64,000 nucleotides of DNA from Planococcus maitriensis. Its GTDB lineage: Bacteria > Bacillota > Bacilli > Bacillales_A > Planococcaceae. Below the pieces are notes generated by a model. It saw only the letters and a program-made list of their open reading frames with translations. It was not told the DNA's origin and ran no database searches. The translations under genes were made by a program, and so were the position numbers. Shown here in pieces: positions 36,425 through 45,372 of this stretch (its first letter is position 1; every line of letters begins with the position of its first letter). The stretch spans positions 1 through 64,000 of the forward strand of contig NZ_QLZQ01000001.1 of the NCBI RefSeq assembly GCF_003289925.1. The letters are read 5' to 3'.

Positions 36425-37318
36425 TTAAGCGGTCGTCATGCCGCCTGTGATGCTGTAGATTTGTCCCGTAACATAGCTCGATTCGATGGAAGCGAGGAAT
36501 ACGTATACGGAAGCAAGTTCTGCCGGTTGTCCTGCGCGGCCGATTGGCGTCTCTGGTGTGCCTTTGCCGAATTCAGGAATGTTTTCCTGCGGCTGTCCGC
36601 CGGAAATTTGAAGCGCTGTCCAGATTGGGCCTGGCGCGACCGAGTTGACACGGATGCCTTTGTCCGCCAATTGTTTGGACAAGGATTTCGTGAAGCCGAT
36701 GATCGCGAATTTCGTTGCTGAATAATCGAGCAGCATCGGGCTTGGGTCAAAGCCTTCAACCGAGCTCGTCGTGATGATCGACGCGCCTTCTGGAAGGTAT
36801 GGAAGCGCCGCTTTCACTGTCCAGTACATGGAGTAGACATTGACTTGGAATGTTTTTTCGAGCTGTTCTGTCGGAAGGTCAGCAATGTCTTTGACGGCTT
36901 GCTGCTTGCCGGCAACGAGTGCCAAAATGTCCAATCCGCCAAGTTCGGTGTTCGCTTTTTCAACCATTTCCTTGTTGAACGCTTCGTTGCTCAAGTCACC
37001 AGGGATCAAGACGGCTTTGCGGCCTTCCGCTTCGATCAATTGTTTCACTTCATCGGCATCGGATTGCTCCGCCGGCAAGTAATTGATCGCGACGTCTGCG
37101 CCTTCTCTCGCGTAAGCGATGGCAGCAGCGCGGCCGATCCCGGAATCGCCGCCGGTAACTAAAGCTTTGCGGCCCTCGAGCTTGCCCGAACCTTTATACG
37201 TCTTCTCGCCGCAGTCCGGCACCGGCGTCATTTGGTTTTGTACGCCAGGGGCTTCCTGGTATTGTTTCGGAAAGTCTTCCGTCGTGTATTGTGTTCTAGG
37301 ATTTGGGATATTCGCCAT
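36425..37318 (-). CDS. SDR family oxidoreductase, general-stress type (YdaD/YghA-like)
   Basis: Protein of 297 residues. An N-terminal extension of about 45 residues ([20 protein letters not shown]...) precedes the Rossmann fold with [12 protein letters not shown] (NAD(P) binding), LVAGKQQ, the catalytic Ser in ITTSSVEG and YSATK with the catalytic Tyr and Lys. The extension and GxxSGIGR pattern are those of the B. subtilis GSP39/YdaD and E. coli YghA group, oxidoreductases of uncertain substrate induced by stress. A sigma-B-like promoter may precede it. Confidence 0.9.
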   Translation of the reverse strand: MANIPNPRTQYTTEDFPKQYQEAPGVQNQMTPVPDCGEKTYKGSGKLEGRKALVTGGDSGIGRAAAIAYAREGADVAINYLPAEQSDADEVKQLIEAEGRKAVLIPGDLSNEAFNKEMVEKANTELGGLDILALVAGKQQAVKDIADLPTEQLEKTFQVNVYSMYWTVKAALPYLPEGASIITTSSVEGFDPSPMLLDYSATKFAIIGFTKSLSKQLADKGIRVNSVAPGPIWTALQISGGQPQENIPEFGKGTPETPIGRAGQPAELASVYVFLASIESSYVTGQIYSITGGMTTA

Positions 37319-37361
37319 TTCAATCTCTCCTCAGTTTGGTAATAGTTGGTTCCTCCCTTTA

Positions 37362-37387
37362 TCTACCACTTGAAACAGGCGTGAAAC
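37362..37387 (-). promoter_or_regulatory. Possible sigma-B-type promoter of the SDR gene
   Basis: On the minus strand GTTTCA (37387-37382), 14-bp spacer and GGTAGA (37367-37362), compared with sigma-B elements GTTTAA and GGGTAT. Imperfect, but the gene family is sigma-B controlled in B. subtilis. Confidence 0.35.
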
Positions 37388-37572
37388 CTCCACGGGAAAT
37401 GTAAGCGCTCCAATGGTGAAAATTGAAAAAAACGCATTAAAACAAGGGAAGTTCAAGTCGGATGAATGAAATGCGCCGTGGAAGTGTGTTATAAAGAAAC
37501 AGGAAAATACATAGGTACTGCGCCGATTGGGTTCTATTGAAAGCGGTGCAAGAATGTGAAAGGAATGATTGT

Positions 37573-38424
37573 TTGTTTGATTTTATCGATATTGATTGGG
37601 GACACTTATTAGTCGAAGCGGGAATCATTGCCGCTCAAGTCATCGGGATCATCATTGCGTTTGCGATTGTCCGGGCAATCGGGAAAAAGTTGATCAACCG
37701 CTCGTTTGACCGGTTGACGAAAAAAGGTGATGTGACAAGCGGCCGTGCATTGACGCTTCGCTCCCTATCCGAGAACGTCTTTTCTTATGCGCTGGTTTTC
37801 GTATTGGTCGCCACATTGTTCAATATCTTCGGGCTGTCCGTCGCCAGCCTCATCGCCGGCGCGGGAATCGTCGGCCTGGCGATCGGTTTCGGCGCACAGG
37901 GCCTTGTCAGCGACGTGGTCACCGGTTTCTTCCTGTTGCTGGAGAAACAGATTGACGTCAACGATTATGTAACGGTCGGCGCAATCGACGGCGTAGTAGA
38001 ATCAGTCGGGCTGCGGACAACGCAAATCCGCAGCTTCGACGGCACCTTAAATTTCATCCCGAACCGCGATATCACGACCGTCAGCAACCATTCGCGCGGG
38101 AATATGCGTGCACTTGTCGATATTGGCGTATCGTATGACGAAAACATCGACGAAGCGATGGCCGTGCTGAAGACGGTATGTGAAAAAGTCGCGAAAGACA
38201 ATGCGGCTATCGTCGAAGGGCCGGATGTCATCGGCGTGCAAGCATTCGGTGCATCGGATGTCACGCTGCGCATCATTGCCAAAGCGAAAAGCGGGGAACA
38301 ATGGGGAGTCGAGCGCGAACTGCGCAAAGCGATCAAAGAAGCGCTGGATGCGAACAGCATCGAAATCCCTTTCCCTCACCAAGTGACGATCCATAAAGGC
38401 TTGGGGAACCCTGTCCAGACCTGA
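37573..38424 (+). CDS. Small-conductance mechanosensitive channel, MscS family
   Basis: Protein of 283 residues. Helices near 13-34 and 70-92; the pore helix has the MscS pattern LIAGAGIVGLAIGFGAQGLVSDVVTGFFLLLE, followed by the beta domain (DVNDYVTVGAIDGVVESVGLRTTQIRSFDG) and a C-terminal alpha/beta domain. Opens under membrane tension on hypo-osmotic shock; the small YkuT type of B. subtilis is the nearest analogue. The frame is open from 37537, but AAAGGA lies 9 bases before TTG 37573. Single gene with its own terminator. Confidence 0.92.
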   Translation: MFDFIDIDWGHLLVEAGIIAAQVIGIIIAFAIVRAIGKKLINRSFDRLTKKGDVTSGRALTLRSLSENVFSYALVFVLVATLFNIFGLSVASLIAGAGIVGLAIGFGAQGLVSDVVTGFFLLLEKQIDVNDYVTVGAIDGVVESVGLRTTQIRSFDGTLNFIPNRDITTVSNHSRGNMRALVDIGVSYDENIDEAMAVLKTVCEKVAKDNAAIVEGPDVIGVQAFGASDVTLRIIAKAKSGEQWGVERELRKAIKEALDANSIEIPFPHQVTIHKGLGNPVQT

Positions 38425-38443
38425 CAGAATAGAGCGAGTAAAT

Positions 38444-38476
38444 GATCGGCACCGTTAAACGGGGCCGATCTTTTTT
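38444..38476 (+). terminator. Terminator after the MscS gene
   Basis: GATCGGCACCG with CGGGGCCGATC (one bulge) and six T. Confidence 0.85.
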
Positions 38477-38710
38477 CGTGCAAAGAATCAATGCTTAATT
38501 GCTTTTTAAAGGGTAAAGATGGCAAAAAACTTTCTATTGTTAATATATTGACAATAGTCATCAACAGATGTAGATTTTAGTCAATTGACCATGAAAGCCT
38601 ATAGAGAAATCAGGGCTGACACGGAATTTAAACGAAGGTTCATCAAGGGCTGAGCAAGCTTTGTTCTTGTGCGGAACTTTTTTAGCGGGATATGGAAATG
38701 AGGAACTGAT

Positions 38711-39367
38711 TTGAAGAAGCAATTTATCGTGATCGGCCTTGGAAGATTTGGCAGCAGCATCTGCAAAGAGCTGTTCAAACTGGGACATGATGTCATGGCA
38801 ATCGATTCATCGCCGGAACGCGTAGACTTGATGCGCAATTTTTCTTCCCATGCAGCGGTGGCGAATGCGACTGACGAGGCGAGCTTGAGGGAACTCGGTG
38901 TGCGCAATTTTGAACATGCGGTCGTGGCGATCGGCGAGAATATGCAGACGAGTGTATTATGCACATTGATGCTTAAGGAAATCGGCGTTCCGCTCGTATG
39001 GGTCAAAGCGAAAGACCTGCAGCACCAGATGATCCTTGAGAAAGTCGGGGCGGATCGCGTCATCCAGCCCGAAAAAGAGATGGGCATCCGCATCGCCCAT
39101 CATATGGATTCGGAAAAGGTCGTGGATTACATCGATTTATCGGAAGACTATAGCATCGTGGAGCTGGTGGCTTCAGAGAAATTGATGGATCAAAGCTTGC
39201 TGGAGCTGGACATCCGGGCGAGATACCAATGCACGATTCTCGCCATCAAGCGAGGGGACGAAGTAAATGTCGCGCCGATGCCGGATGATCAAGTGAAGTT
39301 GGACGATGTGCTCGTCGCCATGGGGCATCGCGATGATTTAAAACGATTTGAGGCAAAAGGAATTTAG
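38711..39367 (+). CDS. ktrC: Potassium uptake regulatory subunit, TrkA/KtrC type
   Basis: Cytoplasmic protein of 218 residues: RCK_N domain with the nucleotide-binding GLGRFGSSI (9-17) and acidic AIDSSPERV, then RCK_C from about 135. It gates a Ktr-type potassium channel with ATP/ADP and, in relatives, c-di-AMP. VVAIGENMQTSVLCTLMLKEIGV closely follows KtrA/KtrC. AGGA precedes TTG 38711. No channel subunit (KtrB/KtrD) gene lies nearby, as for B. subtilis ktrC. KtrA versus KtrC assignment is uncertain. No ydaO-type riboswitch was recognised in the 287-bp leader. Confidence 0.9.
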   Translation: MKKQFIVIGLGRFGSSICKELFKLGHDVMAIDSSPERVDLMRNFSSHAAVANATDEASLRELGVRNFEHAVVAIGENMQTSVLCTLMLKEIGVPLVWVKAKDLQHQMILEKVGADRVIQPEKEMGIRIAHHMDSEKVVDYIDLSEDYSIVELVASEKLMDQSLLELDIRARYQCTILAIKRGDEVNVAPMPDDQVKLDDVLVAMGHRDDLKRFEAKGI

Positions 39368-39397
39368 AATAGTATCGGATGTGGGGAAGTCCCCGAA

Positions 39398-39436
39398 GAG
39401 AGGCACACTTCAATGGAAGTATGCCTCTCTTTTTTG
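39398..39436 (+). terminator. Terminator after ktrC
   Basis: GAGAGGCACACTTC with GAAGTATGCCTCTC (13 of 14 pairs) and six T. Confidence 0.9.
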
Positions 39437-39572
39437 GCTGATGGAAATGAATAAAAGGAGAATGAGGGAGTGTGTTCTTCTATTTAGGGTTAGGCGATAA
39501 TTCTCCGTACAATTGGGTATAATAAACGTATTGCGCAATGGATCAATGAAAGAAACAGGAGGATTACCATTC

Positions 39573-40412
39573 ATGAAAAACTTGCAAGCGACTGTCACGT
39601 TAAATAACGGAAGTGAAATGCCCTGGCTCGGCCTCGGCGTATTCCGTGTAGAAAACGGCCCTGAAGCGGCCGAAGCCGTCAAAACGGCAATCGTCAACGG
39701 CTATCGCAGCATCGATACCGCCGCCATTTATGGAAACGAGGAAAGCGTCGGGGAAGGGATCCGCCAGGGAATGAAAGCGGCGGGGATCTCGAGGGAAGAC
39801 TTGTTCATCACTTCAAAACTATGGAACGACGATTTCGGCTACACGTCCGGCATCCAAGCTTACGGGACGAGCCTGAAGAAATTGGGGCTGGAGTATCTGG
39901 ACCTGTACTTGCTCCACTGGCCCGTTGATGGCAAATACAAAGAGGCATGGAAAGCGCTCGAGCATCTCTATATGGACGGCCAGGTCATAGCGATCGGCGT
40001 CAGCAATTTCCAGATCCATCATCTGGAAGACCTGATGAAAGACGCGGACATCAAGCCGGTCGTCAACCAAATCGAGTACCATCCGCGCCTGACGCAAGAG
40101 AAGTTGCTCGCGTTCTGCCGCGACAACGGCATCCAGGTGGAGTCCTGGTCGCCGCTCATGGCAGGCGAAGCGCTCGAACAGCCGGAGCTGAAAGAAATCG
40201 CCGCAAAATACGATAAATCGGTCGCCCAAATCATTTTGCGCTGGAACCTGCAAAACGGCGTAGTGGCCATTCCGAAGTCGACCAATGAACGGCGCATCGT
40301 GGAAAACTCGCAAGTGTTCGATTTCGAATTGGCGGAGGAAGACATGGGGCGGATTTCCGCATTGAACGAAGACCGCCGCGTGGGCCCCGACCCGGACAAC
40401 TTCGATTTTTAA
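39573..40412 (+). CDS. Aldo/keto reductase
   Basis: Protein of 279 residues, (beta/alpha)8 NADPH-dependent reductase. Catalytic tetrad in usual contexts: SIDTAAIYGNE (Asp, Tyr), ITSKLWN (Lys) and LLHWP (His). IPKSTNERRIVEN binds the NADPH phosphate. Close in layout to B. subtilis YvgN/YtbE, which act on methylglyoxal and other aldehydes. CAGGAGG stands before ATG 39573; an earlier in-frame ATG at 39513 has no site. Monocistronic, flanked by terminators. Confidence 0.94.
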   Translation: MKNLQATVTLNNGSEMPWLGLGVFRVENGPEAAEAVKTAIVNGYRSIDTAAIYGNEESVGEGIRQGMKAAGISREDLFITSKLWNDDFGYTSGIQAYGTSLKKLGLEYLDLYLLHWPVDGKYKEAWKALEHLYMDGQVIAIGVSNFQIHHLEDLMKDADIKPVVNQIEYHPRLTQEKLLAFCRDNGIQVESWSPLMAGEALEQPELKEIAAKYDKSVAQIILRWNLQNGVVAIPKSTNERRIVENSQVFDFELAEEDMGRISALNEDRRVGPDPDNFDF

Positions 40413-40462
40413 GAAATGACAGACGCTGACATTAGGTGATTGTTTTCATCTTAGTTATAACA

Positions 40463-40502
40463 AAAGGAAGCGAAAAGCCCTGGAGCTTTTCGCTTCCTTT
40501 TA
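40463..40502 (+). terminator. Perfect bidirectional terminator
   Basis: 17-bp perfect stem AAAAGGAAGCGAAAAGC with GCTTTTCGCTTCCTTTT, loop cctgga. Confidence 0.92.
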
Positions 40503-40673
40503 TGTTTCCAATCTATAGCCGATTTTATTCAACGCCGATTCAATGTCGGCGACGTACCCGGTTTTCAACTGCGGCAAGTCCATGGCAAACGAATGGATGC
40601 CTTCAACGGCTGTATGGCGCGAACTGCATGCCGTGATTTCACTCCTCGAGCTTGAATGAGAGTTCTGCTCCAA
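40500..40673 (-). CDS. Short ORF, possible gene remnant
   Basis: 57 codons from TTG 40673, ending ...HTAVEGIHSFAMDLPQLK..YVADIESALNKIGYRLET. Protein-like composition and a tidy end at a terminator suggest the tail of a former gene, but there is no ribosome site and a terminator lies immediately upstream. No family recognised. Confidence 0.25.
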   Translation of the reverse strand: MEQNSHSSSRSEITACSSRHTAVEGIHSFAMDLPQLKTGYVADIESALNKIGYRLET

Positions 40674-40685
40674 ATATTGAAAAAG

Positions 40686-40716
40686 GCGTACACAAAGTGA
40701 TTGTGTACGCTTTTTT
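40686..40716. terminator. Terminator after prpF
   Basis: Perfect 10-bp stem GCGTACACAA with TTGTGTACGC, T tracts on both strands. Confidence 0.88.
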
Positions 40717-40727
40717 CGATGGGCAGT

Positions 40728-41855
40728 TTAAACTGCAGACACCGTGTGAAGGTAGCTGCCTTTAGTATGGACATAGCCTTCCAAGATGAGGCGGGCGGTT
40801 CGGACGACCTTGATATTGCTGATGTGCCCGGCAATGAGGTCCACTTTCGTTTCGATGATTCCGGATGGATGGCCAAGACGGACGATATTGGCATCGATCC
40901 GGATCAAGTCATTTAGGATCGTATCGGGCAAGAACGCGCCTGCTGTGGTGCAGATAGCGCCGGTTATGGCCAATGCCTGATGCGGTTTTTGCATGGACAT
41001 CATCCGGATTCGGCAATCCATAGTATCGGCTTCCCGCCGAATGCCGTTGACGTCCGAGTAAGCGGCAGGCGGGGCTACGAGCGTCAACTTTGGCACTGCG
41101 GGGGATTTGATTGTTGCTTCTTCTTTCGAACAGAATCCACATAATTCTGCCGCAGCTGCCCGGATTTCCTCCAGCTGCCCGAGCATTTGCGGAGTGAAAT
41201 CGGCAGGCAGTTCAGAGCCGGTCAATCCCACATCCTGCGCTTTGACGAACACCAAGGGATTGGCCACATCGATAATCGAGACGGCAACCGTGCCGAAAGC
41301 GGTCTTGATGTGATCGACTGGATGGCCAGTCGGGAAGAGCTTGCCCGTGACGGCGCCTTGCGCGTCGGTGAAAGATAAATAGATGGGCGAGCCGGTGCCC
41401 GGGACGCCTGGAATTTCACATTCACCTTCCGTTTTCACTTGCCCGTGTTCGACTTCCACTTCGGCGATGATCACTTTTTGTGTATTGGTATTGAAGATTT
41501 TGACGCTCGTCATCGGCTCTACTGCCGGAACGAGCCCTTGCTCGATAGCATAAGGGCCGACTGCGGAAGAAATATTGCCGCAATTGCCGCGGAAATCGAC
41601 CAATTGATTTTCGATGCTCACTTGCGCAAACGTATACTCCACATCGATGCCTGGAATCGCTGACTTTTTGATGATGGCGGCTTTGCTCGTCAATGAATTG
41701 CCGCCTCCCAAACCGTCAATTTGCCGTTGATCCGGGCTTCCCATGATATCCAACAGAAAACCATCCCACAAAGTTCGGTCTACGGGCATATCCTCAAAAT
41801 TAATAAAAATCCCTTTGCTGGTTCCTCCACGCATTACTGATATTGGTACTTTCAT
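40728..41855 (-). CDS. prpF: PrpF-family isomerase
   Basis: Protein of 375 residues with the diaminopimelate-epimerase-like fold of the PrpF family: VMRGGTSKGIFI at the N-terminus, GLGGGNSLTSKAA, DFRGNCGNISSAVGPYAI, and HPSGIIE near the C-terminus. Members isomerise double bonds in tricarboxylates: 2-methylaconitate (PrpF), cis/trans-aconitate, 4-oxalomesaconate (GalD) or methylitaconate. No methylcitrate-cycle genes are adjacent. It is divergent from a LysR gene and shares a region with a CitMHS transporter, so an aconitate- or citrate-like substrate is likely (inference). Confidence 0.9.
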   Translation of the reverse strand: MKVPISVMRGGTSKGIFINFEDMPVDRTLWDGFLLDIMGSPDQRQIDGLGGGNSLTSKAAIIKKSAIPGIDVEYTFAQVSIENQLVDFRGNCGNISSAVGPYAIEQGLVPAVEPMTSVKIFNTNTQKVIIAEVEVEHGQVKTEGECEIPGVPGTGSPIYLSFTDAQGAVTGKLFPTGHPVDHIKTAFGTVAVSIIDVANPLVFVKAQDVGLTGSELPADFTPQMLGQLEEIRAAAAELCGFCSKEEATIKSPAVPKLTLVAPPAAYSDVNGIRREADTMDCRIRMMSMQKPHQALAITGAICTTAGAFLPDTILNDLIRIDANIVRLGHPSGIIETKVDLIAGHISNIKVVRTARLILEGYVHTKGSYLHTVSAV

Positions 41856-41884
41856 GCTGCAGCCACCTTTCGTAAGTTCGATTG

Positions 41885-41920
41885 CTTATGAAAAAAGCTT
41901 ATGGTATTTTTAGTCATAAG
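41885..41920. promoter_or_regulatory. LysR-type operator between prpF and lysR
   Basis: CTTATG (41898-41903), 11 bp, CATAAG (41915-41920): a perfect inverted repeat with the T-N11-A layout of LysR boxes. A further CTTATG half-site lies at 41885-41890, and CTTATAACC recurs next to the lysR start. Confidence 0.65.
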
Positions 41921-41983
41921 TGAAATAGATATTATTAAGGTGTTGTTCTAAAAAAAACTTATAACCTGATCGGAGTGGACAGA

Positions 41984-42859
41984 ATGGATGAGAAAGATTG
42001 GGAAGCCATGCAAGTGTTGCATGAAGAGAAAAACATCAGCCGCGCTTCGGAACGCTTGTATATTTCGCAGCCGGCTTTGACGTATCGCTTAAAGAATCTG
42101 GAGAAAGATATGGGGACAAAGCTTTTCTTCAAAACCAAAAAAGGCATCGAGCTGACGGCAGAGGGAGTCTATCTCGCCCAATACGCGGATGAAATGATTA
42201 CGAAATTGCAAAACGCCAAAGATTATATCCAGAATATGAACCAAGAAGTCCAAGGGATCCTGAGGCTCGGGGTATCGAGCAATTTCGCGCAGTATAAATT
42301 GCCTGCCTTATTGAAGGAATTCATCACGGCCCATCCGAAAGTGCAGTTCAGCGTGAACACGGGATGGAGTGCGGACGTTATGGGATTGCTCAATTCATCG
42401 GAAGTCCATTTGGGGATTTTGCGCGGCGACTATAACTGGACCGGGTCAAAATCGCTGTTGCATACGGAACAACTGTTTTTAATCTCAAAAAATGAAGTGA
42501 ATATGGAAGAAGTGCCTGAATTGCCGTTTATCAATTACAAAACCGACAGCTCCTTGAAAGACATCATCAATAAATGGTGGCACGATCAATACAACGAGCC
42601 GCCGATCATTACGATGGAGACTGACCGGCAGGAGACGTGCAAGGAAATGGTCAAGAACGACTTAGGAATCGCCATCCTTCCGGAAATTTGCCTGCGCCCT
42701 TCCGACGAGATCCATAAATACCCGTTGTTCTATAAAGACGGGGAACCGGTTATGCGGGATACGTGGCTGATGTACAACCAGGAATTTTTGAAGCTGTCGA
42801 CCGTCCAGAAGTTTGTGGAATTCTTGAAAAACCACCCGTCGCTTCTGTCCGAAGTTTAG
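41984..42859 (+). CDS. LysR-family transcriptional regulator
   Basis: Protein of 291 residues: winged HTH at 1-65 (ISRASERLYISQPALTYRLKNLEKDMGTKLFFK) and a periplasmic-binding-like effector domain from about 90. Expected to activate the divergent prpF and the downstream transporter on sensing a carboxylate, binding the LysR box between the genes. CGGAG lies 8 bases before ATG 41984; the GTG at 41975 overlaps that site. GGTTATAAG just after its stop resembles the half-sites upstream, so the transporter promoter may also be a target. Confidence 0.92.
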   Translation: MDEKDWEAMQVLHEEKNISRASERLYISQPALTYRLKNLEKDMGTKLFFKTKKGIELTAEGVYLAQYADEMITKLQNAKDYIQNMNQEVQGILRLGVSSNFAQYKLPALLKEFITAHPKVQFSVNTGWSADVMGLLNSSEVHLGILRGDYNWTGSKSLLHTEQLFLISKNEVNMEEVPELPFINYKTDSSLKDIINKWWHDQYNEPPIITMETDRQETCKEMVKNDLGIAILPEICLRPSDEIHKYPLFYKDGEPVMRDTWLMYNQEFLKLSTVQKFVEFLKNHPSLLSEV

Positions 42860-43013
42860 GTTATAAGTTTTTTTGTGTCTTTATTATAAATTCTCTCTAT
42901 TTTACTTATTTTAAGTAATAGAATATTCTTAAAACTAATTCGTATCGCTAATTTGCCAAGGGGTGGGAAATTTAATTGTTATGTAAGCGAATACATTTAG
43001 AGGGGGAATTTAT

Positions 43014-44321
43014 ATTCTTACACTATTAGGGGTTTCAATGGTAATTGTATTTACGTATTTGATCATGGCGAAAAAAATGTCGCCGGTCTCCGCGTTGGTG
43101 GTGGTGCCGATCGTCTTTGCAGTCATCGGCGGCTTTTGGTCAGGTTTAGGGACGATGATGATGGACGGGCTTAAACAAGTCGCCCCGTCCGCAGCTTTGT
43201 TACTGTTTGCGATTTTATTCTTCGGGATTTTGATCGATGCCGGGCTGTTTGATCCTTTGATCAATCGAGTCATGAAGCTGGTGAAAGGGGATCCAGTGAA
43301 AATTGCGATCGGGACAGCGGTCATCGCCATGATTGCGTCATTGGACGGCGATGGCACGACGACGCATATGATCACCATTTCAGCGATGCTTGCCCTTTAC
43401 ATCCGCCTCGGCATGAACCCGCTGGTGTTAGCGACCATCTCCATTATGTCCGTCAGTATCATCAGCGGCATGACGCCGTGGGGCGGTCCGGCGACAAGGG
43501 CTATCGCTGCGTTAGGCTTGGATGCCAATGAATTTTTCATTCCGATTCTTCCAACGATGTTTGCAGGAATCCTGAGCATTTTGGGAATTGCGTACATGAT
43601 GGGGAAAAAAGAACGCGAACGGCTCGGCATCATTAAAGTGGAAAACATTCCTGCTAATTCCGAAAGCATGCTTCAAGTTGCCGCTACCCATGCCTTGGAC
43701 GAAGATTTGAAAAAGCCGCAATTGATCTGGGTCAACCTCGTATTGGTACTGGCCGTCATGAGCGTCTTGGTAACGGGGATCTTGCCCGCTGCCGTCAGTT
43801 TCCTGATCGGCTTCGTGTTGGCAGCTGCCATTAACTATCCCGACCTGCAAATGCAAAAAGAACGCATTTTGGCGCATTCCGGCAATGCCATCACGGTCGT
43901 CGTACTGGTCTTTGCGGCCGGTATCTTCTCCGGAATTTTCTCCGGCACGCAAATGGTCGATGCCATTTCCAACTCGCTGATTTCGATCATTCCGGCGTCT
44001 GTCGGCTCTTATTACCCATTGATCGTCGCCATTACGAGCATGCCGTTTACGTTTGCTTTGTCGAATGATGCTTATTATTTCGGCGTGTTGCCCATCTTGG
44101 CAGAAGCGGGCGCTGCGTATGGCGTGAGTCCTCTTGAAATCGCACGTGCTTCCGTCTTGGGGCAGCCGATCCACTTCCTGAGCCCATTGGTGGCTTCGAC
44201 CTTATTGGTAGTGGGAATGATCAGAAAGGATTTCGGGGAAATGCAGAAATTCGCATTCAAATGGGCGTTCCTTTGCTGCTTATCCATTATTGCGGTGGCT
44301 TTCATTACCGGGGCCATTTAA
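43014..44321 (+). CDS. Citrate-metal:proton symporter, CitMHS family, apparent ATT start
   Basis: Membrane protein with about 12 helices, 435 residues from the proposed start. LDGDGTTTHMITISAM, SGMTPWGGPATRAIAAL and the C-terminal SNDAYYFGVLPIL are hallmarks of CitM/CitH transporters, which carry citrate complexed to a divalent metal. ATG 43038 has no ribosome site, whereas GAGGGGGA lies 7 bases before an in-frame ATT at 43014, giving ILTLLGVSMVIVFTYLIM, the N-terminus expected for the family. If ATG is used the protein is 427 residues. Substrate may be citrate, isocitrate or an aconitate, given prpF nearby. Confidence 0.92.
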   Translation: MLTLLGVSMVIVFTYLIMAKKMSPVSALVVVPIVFAVIGGFWSGLGTMMMDGLKQVAPSAALLLFAILFFGILIDAGLFDPLINRVMKLVKGDPVKIAIGTAVIAMIASLDGDGTTTHMITISAMLALYIRLGMNPLVLATISIMSVSIISGMTPWGGPATRAIAALGLDANEFFIPILPTMFAGILSILGIAYMMGKKERERLGIIKVENIPANSESMLQVAATHALDEDLKKPQLIWVNLVLVLAVMSVLVTGILPAAVSFLIGFVLAAAINYPDLQMQKERILAHSGNAITVVVLVFAAGIFSGIFSGTQMVDAISNSLISIIPASVGSYYPLIVAITSMPFTFALSNDAYYFGVLPILAEAGAAYGVSPLEIARASVLGQPIHFLSPLVASTLLVVGMIRKDFGEMQKFAFKWAFLCCLSIIAVAFITGAI

Positions 44322-44354
44322 CTTTAGGGAATTTTAAGAACTCGTATTTTCCGA

Positions 44355-44470
44355 AGCTTATCGCTCGCTTTCCGCGGGCGGGAATCGAGCCTCCTCGTCA
44401 CTTCGTTCCTGCGGGGTCTCTCAAACCCGTCGCTTCGCTGCTCCCGCAGGAGTCGAGCGAACGCTTCTCC
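44355..44470. repeat. GC-rich extragenic repeat element
   Basis: About 115 bp, far more GC-rich than its flanks, with long self-complementary parts (CGCTCG...CGAGCG at the ends; CCTGCGGG with CTCCCGCAGG inside). The composition, e.g. TTTCCGCGGGCGG and GAGCCTCCTCGTC, recalls a dispersed repeat of Planococcaceae/Bacillaceae genomes, from memory. It follows the CitMHS gene and could act as a transcript end. Confidence 0.65.
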
Positions 44471-44555
44471 AAATACTTAGGTAGATCATTGATTTTTGAA
44501 TGTAGAAAAGATAATTCTTTTTAACTCATAGCGAATTATAGGCTTCTTCCATACT

Positions 44556-44594
44556 AAAAAAAAGATTCCGCCCGGCTGGGACGGAATCTTTTTT
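44556..44594. terminator. Bidirectional terminator overlapping the yyaC stop
   Basis: AAAAAAGATTCCG with CGGAATCTTTTTT, T tracts on both strands. Confidence 0.88.
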
Positions 44595-45192
44595 ATTGGC
44601 TTGCTTGTTGTTCGCTTTCGGTGATGACGCGAGCGATTAATCGGGACAGCTTCATAACGGTGTGGAGGCGAGTGTCGTTCAGGAACTGGGAAGTCGGAAG
44701 GGGATCCAAATAATTCACGATTCCCTGGAAATGATAGTCGCCAGTTTCTGGAAGCATTCTCTCCAGCGCTTTCCCGGGCATCAGCGGAGCGTCTACAAAC
44801 AGAACATCGCCTACTTGTTCTTTCGCGCCAAGGCTCGCATCTACGCAGATGATCAGCGGATGGTGATAGGTTTTTTGAATGTCTTTTAAAGCAGGCTTTA
44901 AATTGAACGCATGGATAGGCTCTTCCAATGTCCCGTATACGCGCTCGATTTTGGCATTTTCCACAATCAAGCTTCCGGTGAGAGGCCCCAAGGAATCGCC
45001 GATATACCGGTCAGACCCGATGCACAAATAAACGATTTCGCGCTGCTCGGAACGTGCTTCGCGGAGAATTGCCGACAAATTGTCGATGATTGCCTGCAAT
45101 GCTTCAGGTGCAGTCTGCTCATTAAACTGAAGCGTATTTTTGGGTTTGGTTGCAACTTCGTGGAGTTTATGTCTGCGGAAGGTATTCATCAT
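44593..45192 (-). CDS. yyaC: YyaC family protein (spore protease-like)
   Basis: Protein of 199 residues. The core VYLCIGSDRYIGDSLGPLTGSLI...VYGTLEEPIHAFNL...ICVDASLGAKEQVGDV matches the YyaC family, related in fold to the germination protease GPR and hydrogenase maturation proteases. In sporulating bacilli YyaC is a sporulation-associated putative protease of unknown substrate. AGGTGG lies before the double ATG (45192/45189). Its presence points to a spore-forming ancestry but does not prove sporulation. Confidence 0.9.
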   Translation of the reverse strand: MMNTFRRHKLHEVATKPKNTLQFNEQTAPEALQAIIDNLSAILREARSEQREIVYLCIGSDRYIGDSLGPLTGSLIVENAKIERVYGTLEEPIHAFNLKPALKDIQKTYHHPLIICVDASLGAKEQVGDVLFVDAPLMPGKALERMLPETGDYHFQGIVNYLDPLPTSQFLNDTRLHTVMKLSRLIARVITESEQQASQ

Positions 45193-45337
45193 GTTATACC
45201 ACCTCTATACGTACTTTTATCAATTGCTTTCATTATAACTTTAATTAAACTAAGAGCATAAGATGAAGGTGTACCTTGTAGAAAGTAAAGTAAAAAATCT
45301 CTTTTGGGCTCTATTCGTTAAAGCCACAAGTATCAAA

Positions 45338-45370
45338 AAAAGCGTATTCGAATTTACCGAATACGCTTTT
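45338..45370. terminator. Orphan terminator hairpin
   Basis: Perfect 13-bp stem AAAAGCGTATTCG with CGAATACGCTTTT; no clear gene ends here on the plus strand. A 21-codon minus-strand ORF (next entry) ends 3 bp before it. Confidence 0.75.
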
Positions 45371-45372
45371 GT

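Noticed and set aside
38425-38710. c-di-AMP (ydaO-type) riboswitch before ktrC
   Set aside because: Expected in such leaders, but the conserved ydaO core sequences were not found.
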